A stretch of 64,000 nt of DNA from Rhodocyclaceae bacterium (GCA_030681195.1 JAUXXJ010000004.1:372001-436000); one strand, 5' to 3'. Shown: positions 1 through 9,691, counted from the first letter of the stretch. A program made the numbers and translations. Notes: a model not told the origin generated them from the sequence alone.

Positions 1-1
1 G

Positions 2-220
2 GCCAAGGAAACCGGCATCTTTCCCGTGTTCGAGGCCGAACACGGCGAGATAAAGTCGGCGCTGGCGATACGGCGCCAACTGCCGGTGGAAGACTATCTC
101 AAGCCGCAGAAACGCTACGCCCACCTGTTCGGCAAACAGCCGAATGTCGCGGTCATCGCCAAGCTGCAGGCGCTTGCCGACCGCAATATCCGCAAATACA
201 AACTGTTGGAGGGTGTGTGA
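2..220 (+). CDS. 2-oxoacid:ferredoxin oxidoreductase beta subunit, C-terminal end (partial)
   Basis: Only the last 72 codons lie in the window; the reading frame enters at base 2. The tail contains ETGIFPVFEAEHGE and YLKPQKRYAHLF, which resemble the C-terminal segment of the ThDP-binding beta subunit of pyruvate (or other 2-oxoacid):ferredoxin oxidoreductases. The catalytic part is upstream and not visible, so the substrate cannot be decided. The stop TGA overlaps the ATG of the next gene (TGATG at 218-222), implying translational coupling. A copy of the dispersed repeat at 52-74 is read here as KSALAIRR. Family assignment is fairly secure; pyruvate versus phenylglyoxylate or another oxoacid is open. 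Confidence 0.7.
   Translation, partial: AKETGIFPVFEAEHGEIKSALAIRRQLPVEDYLKPQKRYAHLFGKQPNVAVIAKLQALADRNIRKYKLLEGV
52..74 (+). repeat. dispersed 23-base repeat, copy 1 (in oxidoreductase beta subunit)
   Basis: Two mismatches to the consensus; GCC follows, so GGCGC/GCGCC arms are present. It is read as KSALAIRR near the C-terminus. Confidence 0.7.
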
Positions 221-1842
221 TGGAAAAACCCTTTGCCATTACCCTCGACCCCGGTTCTTCACTCGCCAACCGCACCGGTTCCTGGCGCACCTACAAGCCG
301 GTCTATCTCGACCGTCTGCCGCCCTGCAATGCCACCTGCCCGGCGGGAGAGAACATTCAAGGCTGGCTGTTCCATGCCGAGAGCGGCGACTATGAAGCCG
401 CGTGGCGCTCGCTGACCGAAAACAATCCGCTGCCCGCGATCATGGGCCGCGTCTGCTACCACCCCTGCGAGGGCGCCTGCAACCGTCAGCATGTGGACTC
501 CGCCGTCGGCATCAATTCAATCGAACGCTTCCTCGGCGACGAGGCGATCAAGCGCAACTGGCAATTCGTCAAGCCAGCCACCCAATCGGGCAAGCGCGTA
601 CTGGTCGTTGGCGCCGGCCCCTCGGGACTTTCCGCCGCCTATCATCTGGCGCGACTCGGCCACACGGTCGAGATTCAGGAAGCCGGTCCGTTCGCCGGCG
701 GCATGATGCGCTTCGGCATTCCCAAGTATCGCCTGCCACGCGACGTGATCGAGGCCGAGGTACAGCGCATCGTCAATCTGGGCGTGACCATCACGCTGAA
801 TGCCAAGGTGTCGAACATTGATGAATCAATGAAAGCCGGCAAGTTCGACGCTGCCTTCCTCGCCGTCGGTGCGCACATCGGCAAGCGGGCCTACATTCCT
901 GCCGGTACGGCCGCCAAGGTGGTCGACGCGATTTCGGTACTGCGTTCGATGGAAGGTGAAGAGAAGCCGATGCTCGGCCGCCGTGTCGTTGTCTATGGCG
1001 GCGGCAACACGGCGATCGACGTCGCGCGCTCGGTGAAGCGCATGGGTGCCGAGCCGATCATCGTCTATCGCCGCACCCGCGACAAGGCACCGGCCCATGA
1101 TTTCGAGATCGAAGAAGCGCTGCAGGAAGGCGTGATGGTCAAGTGGCTGTCCACCATCAAGCAGGCCGAAGAAGGCGAGATCACCATCGAGAAGATGGCC
1201 CTCGACGACAAGGGCTTCCCGCAACCGACCGGTGAATTCGAAACGCTCGCGGCCGATTCGGTGGTGCTGGCGCTCGGCCAGGATGTCGATCTTGGCCTGC
1301 TCGACGGCGTGCCCGGCCTCGACGTGAAAGACGGCACCGTGCAAGTTGGCCCCAACATGATGACCGGCCACGCCGGCATCTTTGCCGGTGGCGACATGGT
1401 GCCCTCCGAGCGCACCGTTACTGTCGGCGTCGGCCACGGCAAGAAAGCCGCGCGCCACATCGACGCCTGGCTCAAGGGCGAAACCTATGTGCCGCCGCCC
1501 AAACACGAAATCGCCGGCATAGAGAAGCTCAACACCTGGTACTACTCCGAAGCGCCCCACGTCGTGCGCCCAACGCTCGACATCCTGCGCCGCCAATCCA
1601 CCTTCGAGGAAGTCGTCGGCGGCCTCGATGAAACCAACGCCCTGTTCGAAGCGCGTCGCTGCCTCAGTTGCGGCAACTGCTTCGAGTGCGACAACTGCTA
1701 CGGCGTCTGCCCCGACAACGCCGTCATCAAGCTCGGCCCCGGCAAGCGTTTCGAGTTCAACTACGACTACTGCAAGGGCTGCGGCGTGTGTGTGGCCGAG
1801 TGTCCCTGCGGGGCAATCAAGATGGTGCCGGAGGAAAACTGA
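220..1842 (+). CDS. GltD-like FAD/NAD(P)H oxidoreductase with two C-terminal [4Fe-4S] clusters, partner of 2-oxoacid:ferredoxin oxidoreductase
   Basis: This 540-residue protein probably moves electrons between NAD(P)H and the ferredoxin-type clusters of the oxoacid oxidoreductase encoded just upstream. An N-terminal GltD-type cysteine region (C36, C40, C79, C83, C87) precedes an FAD-binding GAGPSG (131-136), then a second dinucleotide fold with YGGGNTAID near 262. The tail carries ferredoxin motifs CLSCGNCFECDNCYGVCP (from 481) and CKGCGVCVAECP (from 518). Known families with this layout are the beta subunit of glutamate synthase and the flavoprotein subunits of phenylglyoxylate or pyruvate oxidoreductases. 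The start ATG at 220 was chosen because it overlaps the upstream stop; a GTG at 217 is the only near alternative. A role in glutamate synthesis is less likely because no large GOGAT subunit is adjacent. Confidence 0.85.
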   Translation: MEKPFAITLDPGSSLANRTGSWRTYKPVYLDRLPPCNATCPAGENIQGWLFHAESGDYEAAWRSLTENNPLPAIMGRVCYHPCEGACNRQHVDSAVGINSIERFLGDEAIKRNWQFVKPATQSGKRVLVVGAGPSGLSAAYHLARLGHTVEIQEAGPFAGGMMRFGIPKYRLPRDVIEAEVQRIVNLGVTITLNAKVSNIDESMKAGKFDAAFLAVGAHIGKRAYIPAGTAAKVVDAISVLRSMEGEEKPMLGRRVVVYGGGNTAIDVARSVKRMGAEPIIVYRRTRDKAPAHDFEIEEALQEGVMVKWLSTIKQAEEGEITIEKMALDDKGFPQPTGEFETLAADSVVLALGQDVDLGLLDGVPGLDVKDGTVQVGPNMMTGHAGIFAGGDMVPSERTVTVGVGHGKKAARHIDAWLKGETYVPPPKHEIAGIEKLNTWYYSEAPHVVRPTLDILRRQSTFEEVVGGLDETNALFEARRCLSCGNCFECDNCYGVCPDNAVIKLGPGKRFEFNYDYCKGCGVCVAECPCGAIKMVPEEN

Positions 1843-1850
1843 GTCCCGAA

Positions 1851-1873
1851 AAAGTCGGCGCTGGCAGAACGGC
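1851..1873 (+). repeat. dispersed 23-base repeat, copy 2
   Basis: One mismatch to the consensus (core GTCGGCGCTGGC, then RGGACGGC). It lies between the GltD-like gene and the aspartic protease. It is followed by GCC, so GGCGC and GCGCC flank a 10-base loop and could form a short hairpin. If the protease starts at the CTG codon at 1839, this copy would be translated as KVGAGRTA. Confidence 0.8.
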
Positions 1874-1913
1874 GCCAGGAAACATCGTCACACCGGGCCG
1901 CAGCACCTGGCCG

Positions 1914-2462
1914 GTGCGGCTCTTTCTTGGCTGCGCCATCGCGCTGGTATTTCTGCTGTTGTACCTGACCTTTCAGGAGCCGATTGAGCCGGCCAAACCT
2001 GCTGAACCCGCTACGGTCGAATCTGTTGCATCGGCTGTTCCAACAGCACAAATAGCGCAAGCGCCAGAAGTGCCGGCCATCGCCCCGCCACCGCAGGCAG
2101 GCACGTCCATCGAATTGCATGCGGACGAGCAAGGACACTACCGGGTTGAGGGCAAGATCAACGGCCACCCCGCAATCTTCCTGGTCGACACGGGCGCATC
2201 CTCGGTCGTCATTTCCCGCCGTTTTGCACAGGAGGCGGGTATCTACCACTGCACCCCGGGCAAGCGGAGCGAAACGGCCAACGGGCAAGTCGATGTCTGT
2301 ACGGCAACCGGCGTCCCCATCGTGCTTGGTCAGTTCCAGTTTGAAGACACGGAAATCAGCATCGTCCCCAACATGGCAGTCGATGCCTTGCTGGGCATGA
2401 GTGTGCTACGTCGCATAGAAATACGTCAGGCCAACGGTGTCATGCACCTGACCATACGCTGA
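1914..2462 (+). CDS. membrane-anchored retropepsin-like aspartic protease
   Basis: The product is about 182 residues: an N-terminal membrane segment (RLFLGCAIALVFLLLYL), a proline/alanine-rich linker, and one retropepsin-type domain with the catalytic triplet in FLVDTGASSVVISRRFA and the supporting motif DALLGMSVLRRI. Such single-domain clan AA proteases act as dimers in the periplasm; substrates are unknown. No ATG exists in frame after the upstream stop. The first GTG is at 1914 and has no clear ribosome site. A CTG at 1839, in a CTGA overlap with the upstream stop and preceded by GGAGG, is a possible non-standard coupled start and would add 25 residues. The function is clear but the start is uncertain. 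Confidence 0.7.
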   Translation: MRLFLGCAIALVFLLLYLTFQEPIEPAKPAEPATVESVASAVPTAQIAQAPEVPAIAPPPQAGTSIELHADEQGHYRVEGKINGHPAIFLVDTGASSVVISRRFAQEAGIYHCTPGKRSETANGQVDVCTATGVPIVLGQFQFEDTEISIVPNMAVDALLGMSVLRRIEIRQANGVMHLTIR

Positions 2463-2463
2463 T

Positions 2464-3522
2464 TCAAACCCCACGCTCCATCACCATGGGCACAGGCTCA
2501 CTCGCATACTCGGGATACCGCGCCCGCAATTGCCCACAACCGCCTTCGACATCCTGCCCGGCTGACTGGCGCAGCTTGGTCAGGATGCCGTGATTGGCCA
2601 ACTGCTGCGCGATCTCTGTAATACGTTCGGCGGTCGGCCGGCGGAAGTTCATGGCACCCGGCAGACCGGGAGATTCGGTCTTGTTGTAGGGAATAAAGTT
2701 CATCAGCCCGTAGCGCCCCTTGAGCAGGCGCACGATCCCGGCCACTTCCTCATCCGTGTCATTGACGCCTTCGATCAGCGTCCATTGATACTGGATCGGA
2801 TAACCGGTCGTGCGCCCGTAGGCATCGGCCTGCGCCACCAGTTCGGCCGGTTCGATACGTGGCGCCTTCGGCAACAGTTGCGCACGCACATCCGCCTGTG
2901 ACGAGTGCAGCGAAAGGGCCAAGGCGGGCTTGACCATGCCAAGCGGCAGGCGCTCAAAGACACGCGCATCGCCGACCGTGGAAAACACCAGATTCTTGTG
3001 GCCGATGTTGCCCAGCGTGCCGAGCAGTTCAATGGCATCGAGGACGCTGTCGAGGTTATGCGCCGGCTCGCCCATGCCCATGAACACGACCTTTTTAACC
3101 CGGCGCAGGCTGCGCCCCAGCACCACTTGGGCGACGATTTCGCCACTGGTCAATTGGCGCAGCAGCCCATCGCGGCCGGTCATGCAGAAGGTACAGCCCA
3201 CCGCGCAGCCCACCTGCGAAGAAACACACAGCCCATCGCGCAGCAGCAAAACGCTTTCAATGGTCTGCCCATCCGTCAGGCTCACCAGCAGGCGCGAGGA
3301 CCCATCCGCCCCCGGATGTGCGGAGCGCAGGCAGGCCAGCCCGGCGAGCTCGGCCGTCAGGGCGGGAAGCGCAGCGCGCAAGGGGGCTGGCAGGAAATCA
3401 CCAGCCGCCACCCGGCCGCGATCGAGCGGCTGGGCTTGCAGCCAGGCACGCAGCACGCGCGCCTCATGGCAGGGCTTAGCGCCGAGTGCCCGCAGCCGCT
3501 CACGGAGTTGTTGAATGCGCAT
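2464..3522 (-). CDS. rlmN: RlmN-type radical SAM rRNA/tRNA methyltransferase
   Basis: RlmN methylates C2 of A2503 in 23S rRNA and A37 in some tRNAs through a radical SAM and cysteine-relay mechanism. The 352-residue product has the radical SAM cysteines in VGCAVGCTFCMTG (C106, C110, C113) and MGMGEPAHN downstream. A C-terminal cysteine in EGGCGQLRARY (C329) matches the mechanistic cysteine of the family. It stands alone on the minus strand, convergent with the aspartic protease (stops 1 base apart) and divergent from iorA. It is slightly shorter than E. coli RlmN and could be the second, less studied paralogue found in many proteobacteria; family membership is firm, target is inferred. Confidence 0.85.
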   Translation of the reverse strand: MRIQQLRERLRALGAKPCHEARVLRAWLQAQPLDRGRVAAGDFLPAPLRAALPALTAELAGLACLRSAHPGADGSSRLLVSLTDGQTIESVLLLRDGLCVSSQVGCAVGCTFCMTGRDGLLRQLTSGEIVAQVVLGRSLRRVKKVVFMGMGEPAHNLDSVLDAIELLGTLGNIGHKNLVFSTVGDARVFERLPLGMVKPALALSLHSSQADVRAQLLPKAPRIEPAELVAQADAYGRTTGYPIQYQWTLIEGVNDTDEEVAGIVRLLKGRYGLMNFIPYNKTESPGLPGAMNFRRPTAERITEIAQQLANHGILTKLRQSAGQDVEGGCGQLRARYPEYASEPVPMVMERGV

Positions 3523-3657
3523 GGAGTCAGGATGTTAACCCCGATAAGATATAGACGCGCGCCCATCGAATCCGGATAATCACGGCCTCATGACCTGCGC
3601 CAAAGCCCCACCTGGACGCGGGTTAATTTTTTTGTTTCCTTTTTCGCGAGATCACTC

Positions 3658-5535
3658 ATGGCCGCCAACATGGCTGAAATGAAGCCCGCCCCGAGCCAAT
3701 CGAGGCTACTCCTCTCCGGCAACGAAGCCGTTGCCCGTGCCGTCTGGGAAGCCGGCTGCAATGTCGCCGCCGCCTATCCCGGCACGCCCTCCACCGAAAT
3801 TCTTGAAGTCGTCTGTACCTATCCGGACATCTACGCCGAATGGTCGGTGAACGAGAAGGTCTCGATGGAGGTTGCGCTGGGCGCCTCGATGATGGGCGCG
3901 CGCGCCTTCTGCGCGATGAAGCACGTTGGCGTAAACGTCGCCGCCGATGCGTTGATGACCCTAACGCTCACCGGCACTTCCGGCGGCATGGTGATCGCCG
4001 TCGCCGACGATGTCGGTATGGCCTCGTCGCAGAACGAGCAGGATTCGCGCGTTTATGCCCGCTTCGCGCACCTGCCGGTGTTCGAACCGTCCGACTCGCA
4101 GGAAGCCTACGAGATGACGAAGTTCGCCTTCGACTTCTCCGAACGGCACCAGGCGCCGGTGATCATTCGTCTGACGGCGCGCATCTGCCACGTCAAGGGT
4201 GTCGTCACCGTTGGCGAGCGCGTAGCGCACACGCCGACCGGCTATACGAAAAATCCCGAACGCTGGGTCATGATCCCCACCCATGCGCGGCGACGCATCC
4301 CGCTGATGTTCCAGCGTGACGTTACTTTGCGAGCGGAATCCGAAGCCTCGCCGCTCAACGTATTCGAGCCGGGCAGCGACCGCCGCGTCGGCTTCGTCGC
4401 CAGCGGACCAGCCTACATGCACGTCAAGGAAGCCTTCCCCGACGCGCCAGTGCTGAAGCTCGGCTTCTCCCATCCGTTACCGCTCGACAAGGTGCGCGCG
4501 CTCGCCGCGCAGGTCGACCTGCTTGTCGTGGCCGAGGAAGTCGAACCGATCGTTGAGAACGAGATCAAGGCCGCCGGCATCGATTGCCACGGCAAGGACG
4601 TGCTCCCCAAGCTCGGCGAACTGGCCCCGCAAGTGCTCAAGCCCGCCATCGAATCCCTGCTCGGCGGTCTGCCCACACCAGCTGCCATGCCCGCCTCGGC
4701 GGCGCAGGTCTTCCCCCGTCCGCCAACCCTGTGTGCCTCTTGCCCGCACATGGGCATCTACTACACCCTCTCGCAGCTCAAGAACATCATCGTGTCCGGC
4801 GACATCGGTTGCTACACGCTCGGTGCCGGCCATCCTTGGAACGCGCTCGACACGACCATCTCCATGGGTGCGGCGGTTACCGTCGCGCACGGCATGGACA
4901 AGGGCCGCGGGCCGGCCGATGCCAACAAGAAGATTCTTGCCGTAATCGGCGATTCGACCTTCCTGCACATGGGCATGCAGGGCTTGCTCGACGCCACCTA
5001 CAACCGCAGCAATTTCACGCTGCTGCTGCTCGACAACGGCACGGTGGGCATGACGGGCGGCCAGAACACGCCGGCCAACGGCCGCGACATCCGCGGCAAC
5101 CCTGCCCCGCGCATCAATTTCCGCCAGCTGATCGAAGCGCTCGGCGTCAAACCCGAACGCATTCGCGAGGTCGATCCCTACCAACTGCCGACGCTGTTCA
5201 AGGTCATCCGCGAAGAAACCAAGATCGAGGAAGTGTCGGTCATCATCGCCTATCGCCCCTGCGTGCTAGTCGATGAATTTCACGCCACGCAAGCCTATCA
5301 AGTCATCGACGACAAATGTACCGGATGCGGCAACTGCATCGAAGTCGGCTGCCCGGCCATCCACGTCACGCGGCGCGACAAGGTGGTCAAGCCCTCTGGC
5401 AAGGAAGTCGATCTCGCTTTCGTCATGATCGACGCGCTCGCCTGCACCGGCTGCGGCATGTGTCTGCAACCCTGCGCACCCGATGCCATTGTTCTGGCCG
5501 AAAACAGCAACGTCTTCCCCCTCGTGCAAAAGTGA
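3658..5535 (+). CDS. iorA: indolepyruvate:ferredoxin oxidoreductase, alpha subunit
   Basis: IorA with IorB oxidatively decarboxylates aryl pyruvates (from aromatic amino acids) to aryl-acetyl-CoA, reducing ferredoxin; the enzyme can also run in reverse. The 625-residue product has the pyrimidine-binding half (AAYPGTPSTEILE near 40), a ThDP-binding half (SGDIGCYTLG, then GDSTFLHMG) and two C-terminal [4Fe-4S] motifs, CTGCGNCIEVGCP from 554 and CTGCGMCLQPCAP from 596. The ATG at 3658 follows an A/T-rich leader. iorB follows after 7 bases, so the two form an operon. Together with the oxidoreductase at the window start, it indicates ferredoxin-based oxoacid metabolism. Confidence 0.92.
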   Translation: MAANMAEMKPAPSQSRLLLSGNEAVARAVWEAGCNVAAAYPGTPSTEILEVVCTYPDIYAEWSVNEKVSMEVALGASMMGARAFCAMKHVGVNVAADALMTLTLTGTSGGMVIAVADDVGMASSQNEQDSRVYARFAHLPVFEPSDSQEAYEMTKFAFDFSERHQAPVIIRLTARICHVKGVVTVGERVAHTPTGYTKNPERWVMIPTHARRRIPLMFQRDVTLRAESEASPLNVFEPGSDRRVGFVASGPAYMHVKEAFPDAPVLKLGFSHPLPLDKVRALAAQVDLLVVAEEVEPIVENEIKAAGIDCHGKDVLPKLGELAPQVLKPAIESLLGGLPTPAAMPASAAQVFPRPPTLCASCPHMGIYYTLSQLKNIIVSGDIGCYTLGAGHPWNALDTTISMGAAVTVAHGMDKGRGPADANKKILAVIGDSTFLHMGMQGLLDATYNRSNFTLLLLDNGTVGMTGGQNTPANGRDIRGNPAPRINFRQLIEALGVKPERIREVDPYQLPTLFKVIREETKIEEVSVIIAYRPCVLVDEFHATQAYQVIDDKCTGCGNCIEVGCPAIHVTRRDKVVKPSGKEVDLAFVMIDALACTGCGMCLQPCAPDAIVLAENSNVFPLVQK

Positions 5536-5542
5536 GCCAGCC

Positions 5543-6151
5543 ATGAACGACGCCATCACCAACATTCTCGTCTGCGGCATCGGCGGCCAGGGTGTAATGA
5601 CCGCCACCGAAATCCTCGCCGAGGCCGCCATCGCCGAAGGGCACGACGCCAAGAAGACCGAAGTAGCCGGCATGGCCCAGCGCGGCGGCGTGGTGACCTC
5701 GCACCTGCGCTTCGGCCCCAAGGTGCTGTCACCGCAGATCGCCCCAGGCACCGTGCATGTGCTGCTCGGCTTCGAAGCGGCCGAGGCGCTGCGCTGGTCA
5801 CACTATCTGCGCCCCGACGGCTTGGCGCTGGTCAACGACGCGCACTTCGTGCCGCCGGTGGTCGAGATCGGCCTGTTCGACTATCCCGAGGACCCGATCG
5901 GCCAGATGCGCGCCCGTGGCGTCCATACCGTGAGCTTCAACGCCGCCATCATCGCCCGCGAACTCGGCGATCTGCGCCTCGGCAATACCGTCATGCTCGG
6001 CGCGATTGCCGACCACCTGCCGTTCTCCCCGGATGTCGTGTTGCGCTCGATCGAAGCGCGCTTTGCCCGCAAGGGCGAGGCGGTGGTCGACCGCAACCGC
6101 AGGGCCTTTGCGGCCGGCCGCGCCGCCGCACAGGAACCTGTACCCGCCTGA
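5543..6151 (+). CDS. iorB: indolepyruvate:ferredoxin oxidoreductase, beta subunit
   Basis: This 202-residue protein is the gamma-type (catalytic gamma/delta domain) partner of IorA. The N-terminus carries the family motif [22 protein letters not shown], and [16 protein letters not shown] follows, both typical of the 2-oxoacid oxidoreductase gamma domain. The ATG at 5543 is 7 bases after the iorA stop. A 13-base gap then leads to folD, which has its own GAAAGGAA ribosome site, so iorAB and the folate/purine genes may be co-transcribed. Confidence 0.92.
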   Translation: MNDAITNILVCGIGGQGVMTATEILAEAAIAEGHDAKKTEVAGMAQRGGVVTSHLRFGPKVLSPQIAPGTVHVLLGFEAAEALRWSHYLRPDGLALVNDAHFVPPVVEIGLFDYPEDPIGQMRARGVHTVSFNAAIIARELGDLRLGNTVMLGAIADHLPFSPDVVLRSIEARFARKGEAVVDRNRRAFAAGRAAAQEPVPA

Positions 6152-6164
6152 CGAAAGGAATGTC

Positions 6165-7019
6165 ATGACCGCCCAAATCATCGACGGCAAGGTTCTGGCC
6201 GACGCCGTGCGTGCCGATCTGGCCGAAAAGGCCACCGCGCTAAAAGCTACGCAGGGCATCACGCCCTGTCTCGCCGTCATTCTTGTCGGCGAAGACCCGG
6301 CCTCGGCGGTCTATGTCAAAAACAAGGTGATGGCCTGCGAAAAGGCCGGCTTCCGCTCGATCAAGGTGGTCTACCCAAGCGATGTCGAGCCGATGGTGGT
6401 ACTCGGCAAGATTGCGGAATTGAACGCCGACCCGGACGTGCATGGGATCCTCGTACAGTTGCCGCTGCCCAAGCAGTTCGACGCCGATGCCGTGCTCGAA
6501 GCCATCGACCCGGCCAAGGACGTCGATGGTTTCCATGCCGAGAACGTCGGTGCGCTGATGCAGGGCAACCCACGCTTCATCCCCTGCACCCCGTATGGCG
6601 TGATGAAAATGCTCGAATCGGCCAAGGTGCCACTCAAGGGCGCCGAGGCTGTCATCGTCGGCCGCAGCAATATCGTCGGCAAGCCGATGGCCATGCTGCT
6701 GCTCGCGCAATCCTGCACCGTCACCGTCTGCCACTCGCAATCGAAAGATCTTGCCTTCCACACCAAGCGTGCCGACATCCTCGTCGCCGCCGTGGGTCGC
6801 GCCAAGATGATTACCGGCGACATGATCAAACCTGGCGCCACCGTCATTGACGTCGGCATCAACCGCACGGCAGACGGCAAGCTGTGCGGCGATGTCGACT
6901 TCGAATCCTGCAAGGAAGTGGCCGGCGCGATTACCCCGGTGCCCGGCGGTGTCGGCCCGATGACCATCACCATGCTGCTTGCCAACACGCTTGCATCCGC
7001 AGAAAGAACACTGAAATGA
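6165..7019 (+). CDS. folD: bifunctional methylenetetrahydrofolate dehydrogenase/methenyltetrahydrofolate cyclohydrolase
   Basis: FolD interconverts 5,10-methylene-, methenyl- and 10-formyl-tetrahydrofolate, supplying one-carbon units for purine synthesis. The 284-residue length is normal. Diagnostic segments are [14 protein letters not shown], the catalytic region with [10 protein letters not shown] and [10 protein letters not shown], the NADP-binding [17 protein letters not shown], and the C-terminal [10 protein letters not shown]. The ATG at 6165 follows GAAAGGAA. The stop overlaps the purE ATG (ATGA), coupling it to the purine genes. Confidence 0.95.
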   Translation: MTAQIIDGKVLADAVRADLAEKATALKATQGITPCLAVILVGEDPASAVYVKNKVMACEKAGFRSIKVVYPSDVEPMVVLGKIAELNADPDVHGILVQLPLPKQFDADAVLEAIDPAKDVDGFHAENVGALMQGNPRFIPCTPYGVMKMLESAKVPLKGAEAVIVGRSNIVGKPMAMLLLAQSCTVTVCHSQSKDLAFHTKRADILVAAVGRAKMITGDMIKPGATVIDVGINRTADGKLCGDVDFESCKEVAGAITPVPGGVGPMTITMLLANTLASAERTLK

Positions 7020-7534
7020 GCAACGCGCATATCCTCGTCGGCATCGTCATGGGCTCGGATTCTGACTGGCCCATCATGCAGGCCGCCGCAAAAGTGCTGG
7101 AAGACTTTGGTGTGCCCTACGAAGCCAAGGTCGTCTCCGCCCACCGAACCCCCGATCTGCTCTACGACTATGCCGCCGTTGCCAGGGAGCGTGATCTCAA
7201 GGCCATCATCGCCGGTGCCGGCGGTGCGGCCCACCTGCCCGGCATGCTCGCGGCCAAAACCATCGTGCCAATACTCGGCGTGCCGGTGCCCTCGAAGCAC
7301 CTCAACGGCCTCGATTCGCTGCTTTCCATCGTACAGATGCCCAAAGGCGTGCCGGTAGCCACCTTCGCCATCGGCGAGGCCGGTGCGGCCAATGCAGCCC
7401 TCGCTGCAGTCGCCATCATCGCCACCGGCAACGACAAACGCGCCAAGGAACTGGCGGAGAAGCTTGAAGATTTCCGCGCCAAGCAGAGCGAAAAGGTGCT
7501 GGCCATGACCTTGGAGTTGCCCAAAACCGCATGA
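7016..7534 (+). CDS. purE: N5-carboxyaminoimidazole ribonucleotide mutase
   Basis: PurE converts N5-CAIR to CAIR in purine biosynthesis, using the product of PurK. The 172-residue protein has the class I PurE motifs [23 protein letters not shown] and [14 protein letters not shown]. Both ends overlap neighbours by ATGA, with folD before and purK after, so the three are one translationally coupled unit. Confidence 0.95.
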   Translation: MSNAHILVGIVMGSDSDWPIMQAAAKVLEDFGVPYEAKVVSAHRTPDLLYDYAAVARERDLKAIIAGAGGAAHLPGMLAAKTIVPILGVPVPSKHLNGLDSLLSIVQMPKGVPVATFAIGEAGAANAALAAVAIIATGNDKRAKELAEKLEDFRAKQSEKVLAMTLELPKTA

Positions 7535-8685
7535 GCACCATCCTTCCGCCCGCAACCCTTGGCATGCTTGGCGGCGGTCAGTTGGGCCGCTTCTTCGTCA
7601 TTGCGGCGCACGAGATGGGCTATCGCGTGGTCGTGCTCGATCCCGATCCGCACAGTCCCGCCGGCAAGATCGCTGACCAACACATTGCCGCCGACTACGA
7701 AGACACCGCAGCGCTTGAGCGGCTCGCCGGGCAATGTGTCGCCGTCACCACCGAATTCGAGAACGTGCCGGCCGACACGCTGGCTTTCCTCTCCAAGTTT
7801 GTGACTGTGCGTCCGCATGCCGAGGCCGTGCGCACCTGCCAGAACCGCAGCGAAGAAAAGGCCTTTCTCAAGCGCCACGGTTTTCCGCATGCGCCTCACG
7901 CCGACATTCGAAGCGCAGCGGATCTCAGGAACGCCAACGCTGGCCTCTTCCCGGGCATTCTCAAGGTGGCGCGTTTCGGCTATGACGGCAAGGGCCAAGC
8001 ACGCGTTAACTCGCGCGAAGAAGCCATCACCGCCTGGAACAGCTTCCGCAACGAAGCGTGCGTCCTCGAACAACAGCTCAAACTCGACTACGAAGTTTCC
8101 GTCGTGCTCGCGCGCGACGAAGCGGGCAAGGTAAAGTGCTTCCCAACCGCCGAGAACAGTCATCGCAAGGGCATCCTTGATGTCAGCATTGTGCCGGCCC
8201 GCACCTCGGGCTGTCTTGCTGGCAATGCCGAGGAAATCGCCGAAGGCATCGCGCAGAAAATGGATTACATCGGCACGCTGGCGGTCGAGTTCTTTGTCGT
8301 CAACGGGCAACTCTTCGTCAATGAAATGGCGCCGCGCCCGCACAACTCAGGCCACTACACGCTGGATGCCTGCGTGACCAACCAATTCGAGCAGCAGGTG
8401 CGCGCGCTGTGCGGTCTGCCGCTCGGCGAATCACGCGCCCACGCCGCTGCCGTAATGGTGAATTTGCTGGGCGACATCTGGTATCTCGATGATCCGCATC
8501 ACGCCAGGGAACCGGATTGGGCCAAGCTCTTCGCCATCCCGAATCTCAAGCTGCACCTCTACGGCAAGCACCACCCACGGCCGGGACGCAAGATGGGACA
8601 CTTCACCGTGATCGGCGACAACGCCGACGCCGTGCAAAAGTCGGCGCTGGCAGGGCGGCAGGCCATCGGGATCACCGACGAATGA
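7531..8685 (+). CDS. purK: N5-carboxyaminoimidazole ribonucleotide synthase
   Basis: PurK is the ATP-grasp enzyme that carboxylates AIR with bicarbonate to give N5-CAIR, the PurE substrate. The 384-residue product begins with the family motif [12 protein letters not shown] and has the ATP-grasp core ([14 protein letters not shown]) and [15 protein letters not shown]. The dispersed repeat at 8637-8659 supplies residues 370-376 (KSALAGR) close to the C-terminus, outside the catalytic fold. It overlaps purE and tsaC by ATGA. Confidence 0.95.
   Translation: MSTILPPATLGMLGGGQLGRFFVIAAHEMGYRVVVLDPDPHSPAGKIADQHIAADYEDTAALERLAGQCVAVTTEFENVPADTLAFLSKFVTVRPHAEAVRTCQNRSEEKAFLKRHGFPHAPHADIRSAADLRNANAGLFPGILKVARFGYDGKGQARVNSREEAITAWNSFRNEACVLEQQLKLDYEVSVVLARDEAGKVKCFPTAENSHRKGILDVSIVPARTSGCLAGNAEEIAEGIAQKMDYIGTLAVEFFVVNGQLFVNEMAPRPHNSGHYTLDACVTNQFEQQVRALCGLPLGESRAHAAAVMVNLLGDIWYLDDPHHAREPDWAKLFAIPNLKLHLYGKHHPRPGRKMGHFTVIGDNADAVQKSALAGRQAIGITDE
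8637..8659 (+). repeat. dispersed 23-base repeat, copy 3 (in purK)
   Basis: One mismatch to the consensus; it is preceded by an extra A and read in the host frame as KSALAGR at the C-terminal end of PurK. Confidence 0.85.
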
Positions 8686-9659
8686 ATAGCGAAGTCCAGC
8701 GCGCTGCGGCACTGTTGAGCGCGGGCGAGTTGGTCGCCTTCCCCACCGAGACGGTTTACGGCCTCGGCGCGGACGCGGCGAACCCCGCCGCCGTCGCAAA
8801 AATCTTCGCCGCCAAGGGGCGGCCTGCCGATCATCCATTGATCGTCCATATCCCCGACGCCACGCACCTGGAACGCTGGGCGCGTGAGATTCCCCCGGAA
8901 GCACACCTGCTCGCCGAAAAGTTCTGGCCGGGTCCGCTGACGCTGATTCTCAAGCGTCATCCCGATGTGCCAGATGCCGTAACGGGCGGCCAGGATACCG
9001 TTGGTCTGCGCATTCCGAATCACCCGCTGGCGCTGGAACTTTTGCAGGCATTTAATGGCGGCATTGCCGCGCCTTCGGCCAACAAGTTTGGCCGCATCAG
9101 CCCGACCACAGCCCAGCATGTGCGCGACGATCTCGGCGATGCCGTTACGCTGATTCTCGATGGTGGCCCCTGTCAGGTCGGCATCGAATCGACCATTGTC
9201 GATCTGTCGGGAAAGCGCGCCCTACTGCTGCGCCCCGGCATGCTGTCCGCCATTGACATCGGTCGCGTGTTGGGTCGTGTGCCCCTGAGTCCGGACGATC
9301 CGCTCGCGCCACCCACGGTACGAGCCTCGGGCATGCTTGAAGCTCACTACGCGCCACGCACGCCGCTGGTGCTGATGCCCGACGACAGCCTGCCGATTGC
9401 CCTGCGTAACGCCATCGTGCAGAAGGAGCGCATCGCCGTCCTCGCCACGCATCCGGCACCGTTCGAGATGCCACAGGTGATCTGGCATGTCGCGCCGGCC
9501 GAGCCGACTGGCTATGCCCACGATCTCTATGCCAACCTGCGCGCGCTCGATGCCCTTGGCTGTGACCGCATCTACGTGCAGAAACCGCTCGGCCAGCCCT
9601 GGCAGGCGATTTATGACCGGCTCAAGCGTGCGGCTGCGGGATCGGGTGCATTCGTTTAA
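8682..9659 (+). CDS. tsaC: L-threonylcarbamoyladenylate synthase (Sua5 type)
   Basis: This enzyme makes threonylcarbamoyl-AMP from threonine, bicarbonate and ATP for t6A37 tRNA modification. At 325 residues it is the long Sua5 form: a YrdC domain (AFPTETVYGLGADA, KGRPADHPLIVH, and APSANKFGRISPT) followed by a C-terminal Sua5 domain after a linker with GMLEAHYAPRTPL. The ATG overlaps the purK stop (ATGA), extending the folD-purEK operon. Confidence 0.92.
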   Translation: MNSEVQRAAALLSAGELVAFPTETVYGLGADAANPAAVAKIFAAKGRPADHPLIVHIPDATHLERWAREIPPEAHLLAEKFWPGPLTLILKRHPDVPDAVTGGQDTVGLRIPNHPLALELLQAFNGGIAAPSANKFGRISPTTAQHVRDDLGDAVTLILDGGPCQVGIESTIVDLSGKRALLLRPGMLSAIDIGRVLGRVPLSPDDPLAPPTVRASGMLEAHYAPRTPLVLMPDDSLPIALRNAIVQKERIAVLATHPAPFEMPQVIWHVAPAEPTGYAHDLYANLRALDALGCDRIYVQKPLGQPWQAIYDRLKRAAAGSGAFV

Positions 9660-9691
9660 GATGACGAACAACAACAAAGGAGGAATACCGC

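Noticed and set aside
826..1596. Long minus-strand frame opposite the GltD-like gene (256 codons), and similar long antisense frames opposite dnaE, pyc and urtA
   Set aside because: They mirror high-GC codon structure of well-supported genes, show no family motifs, and have no ribosome sites.
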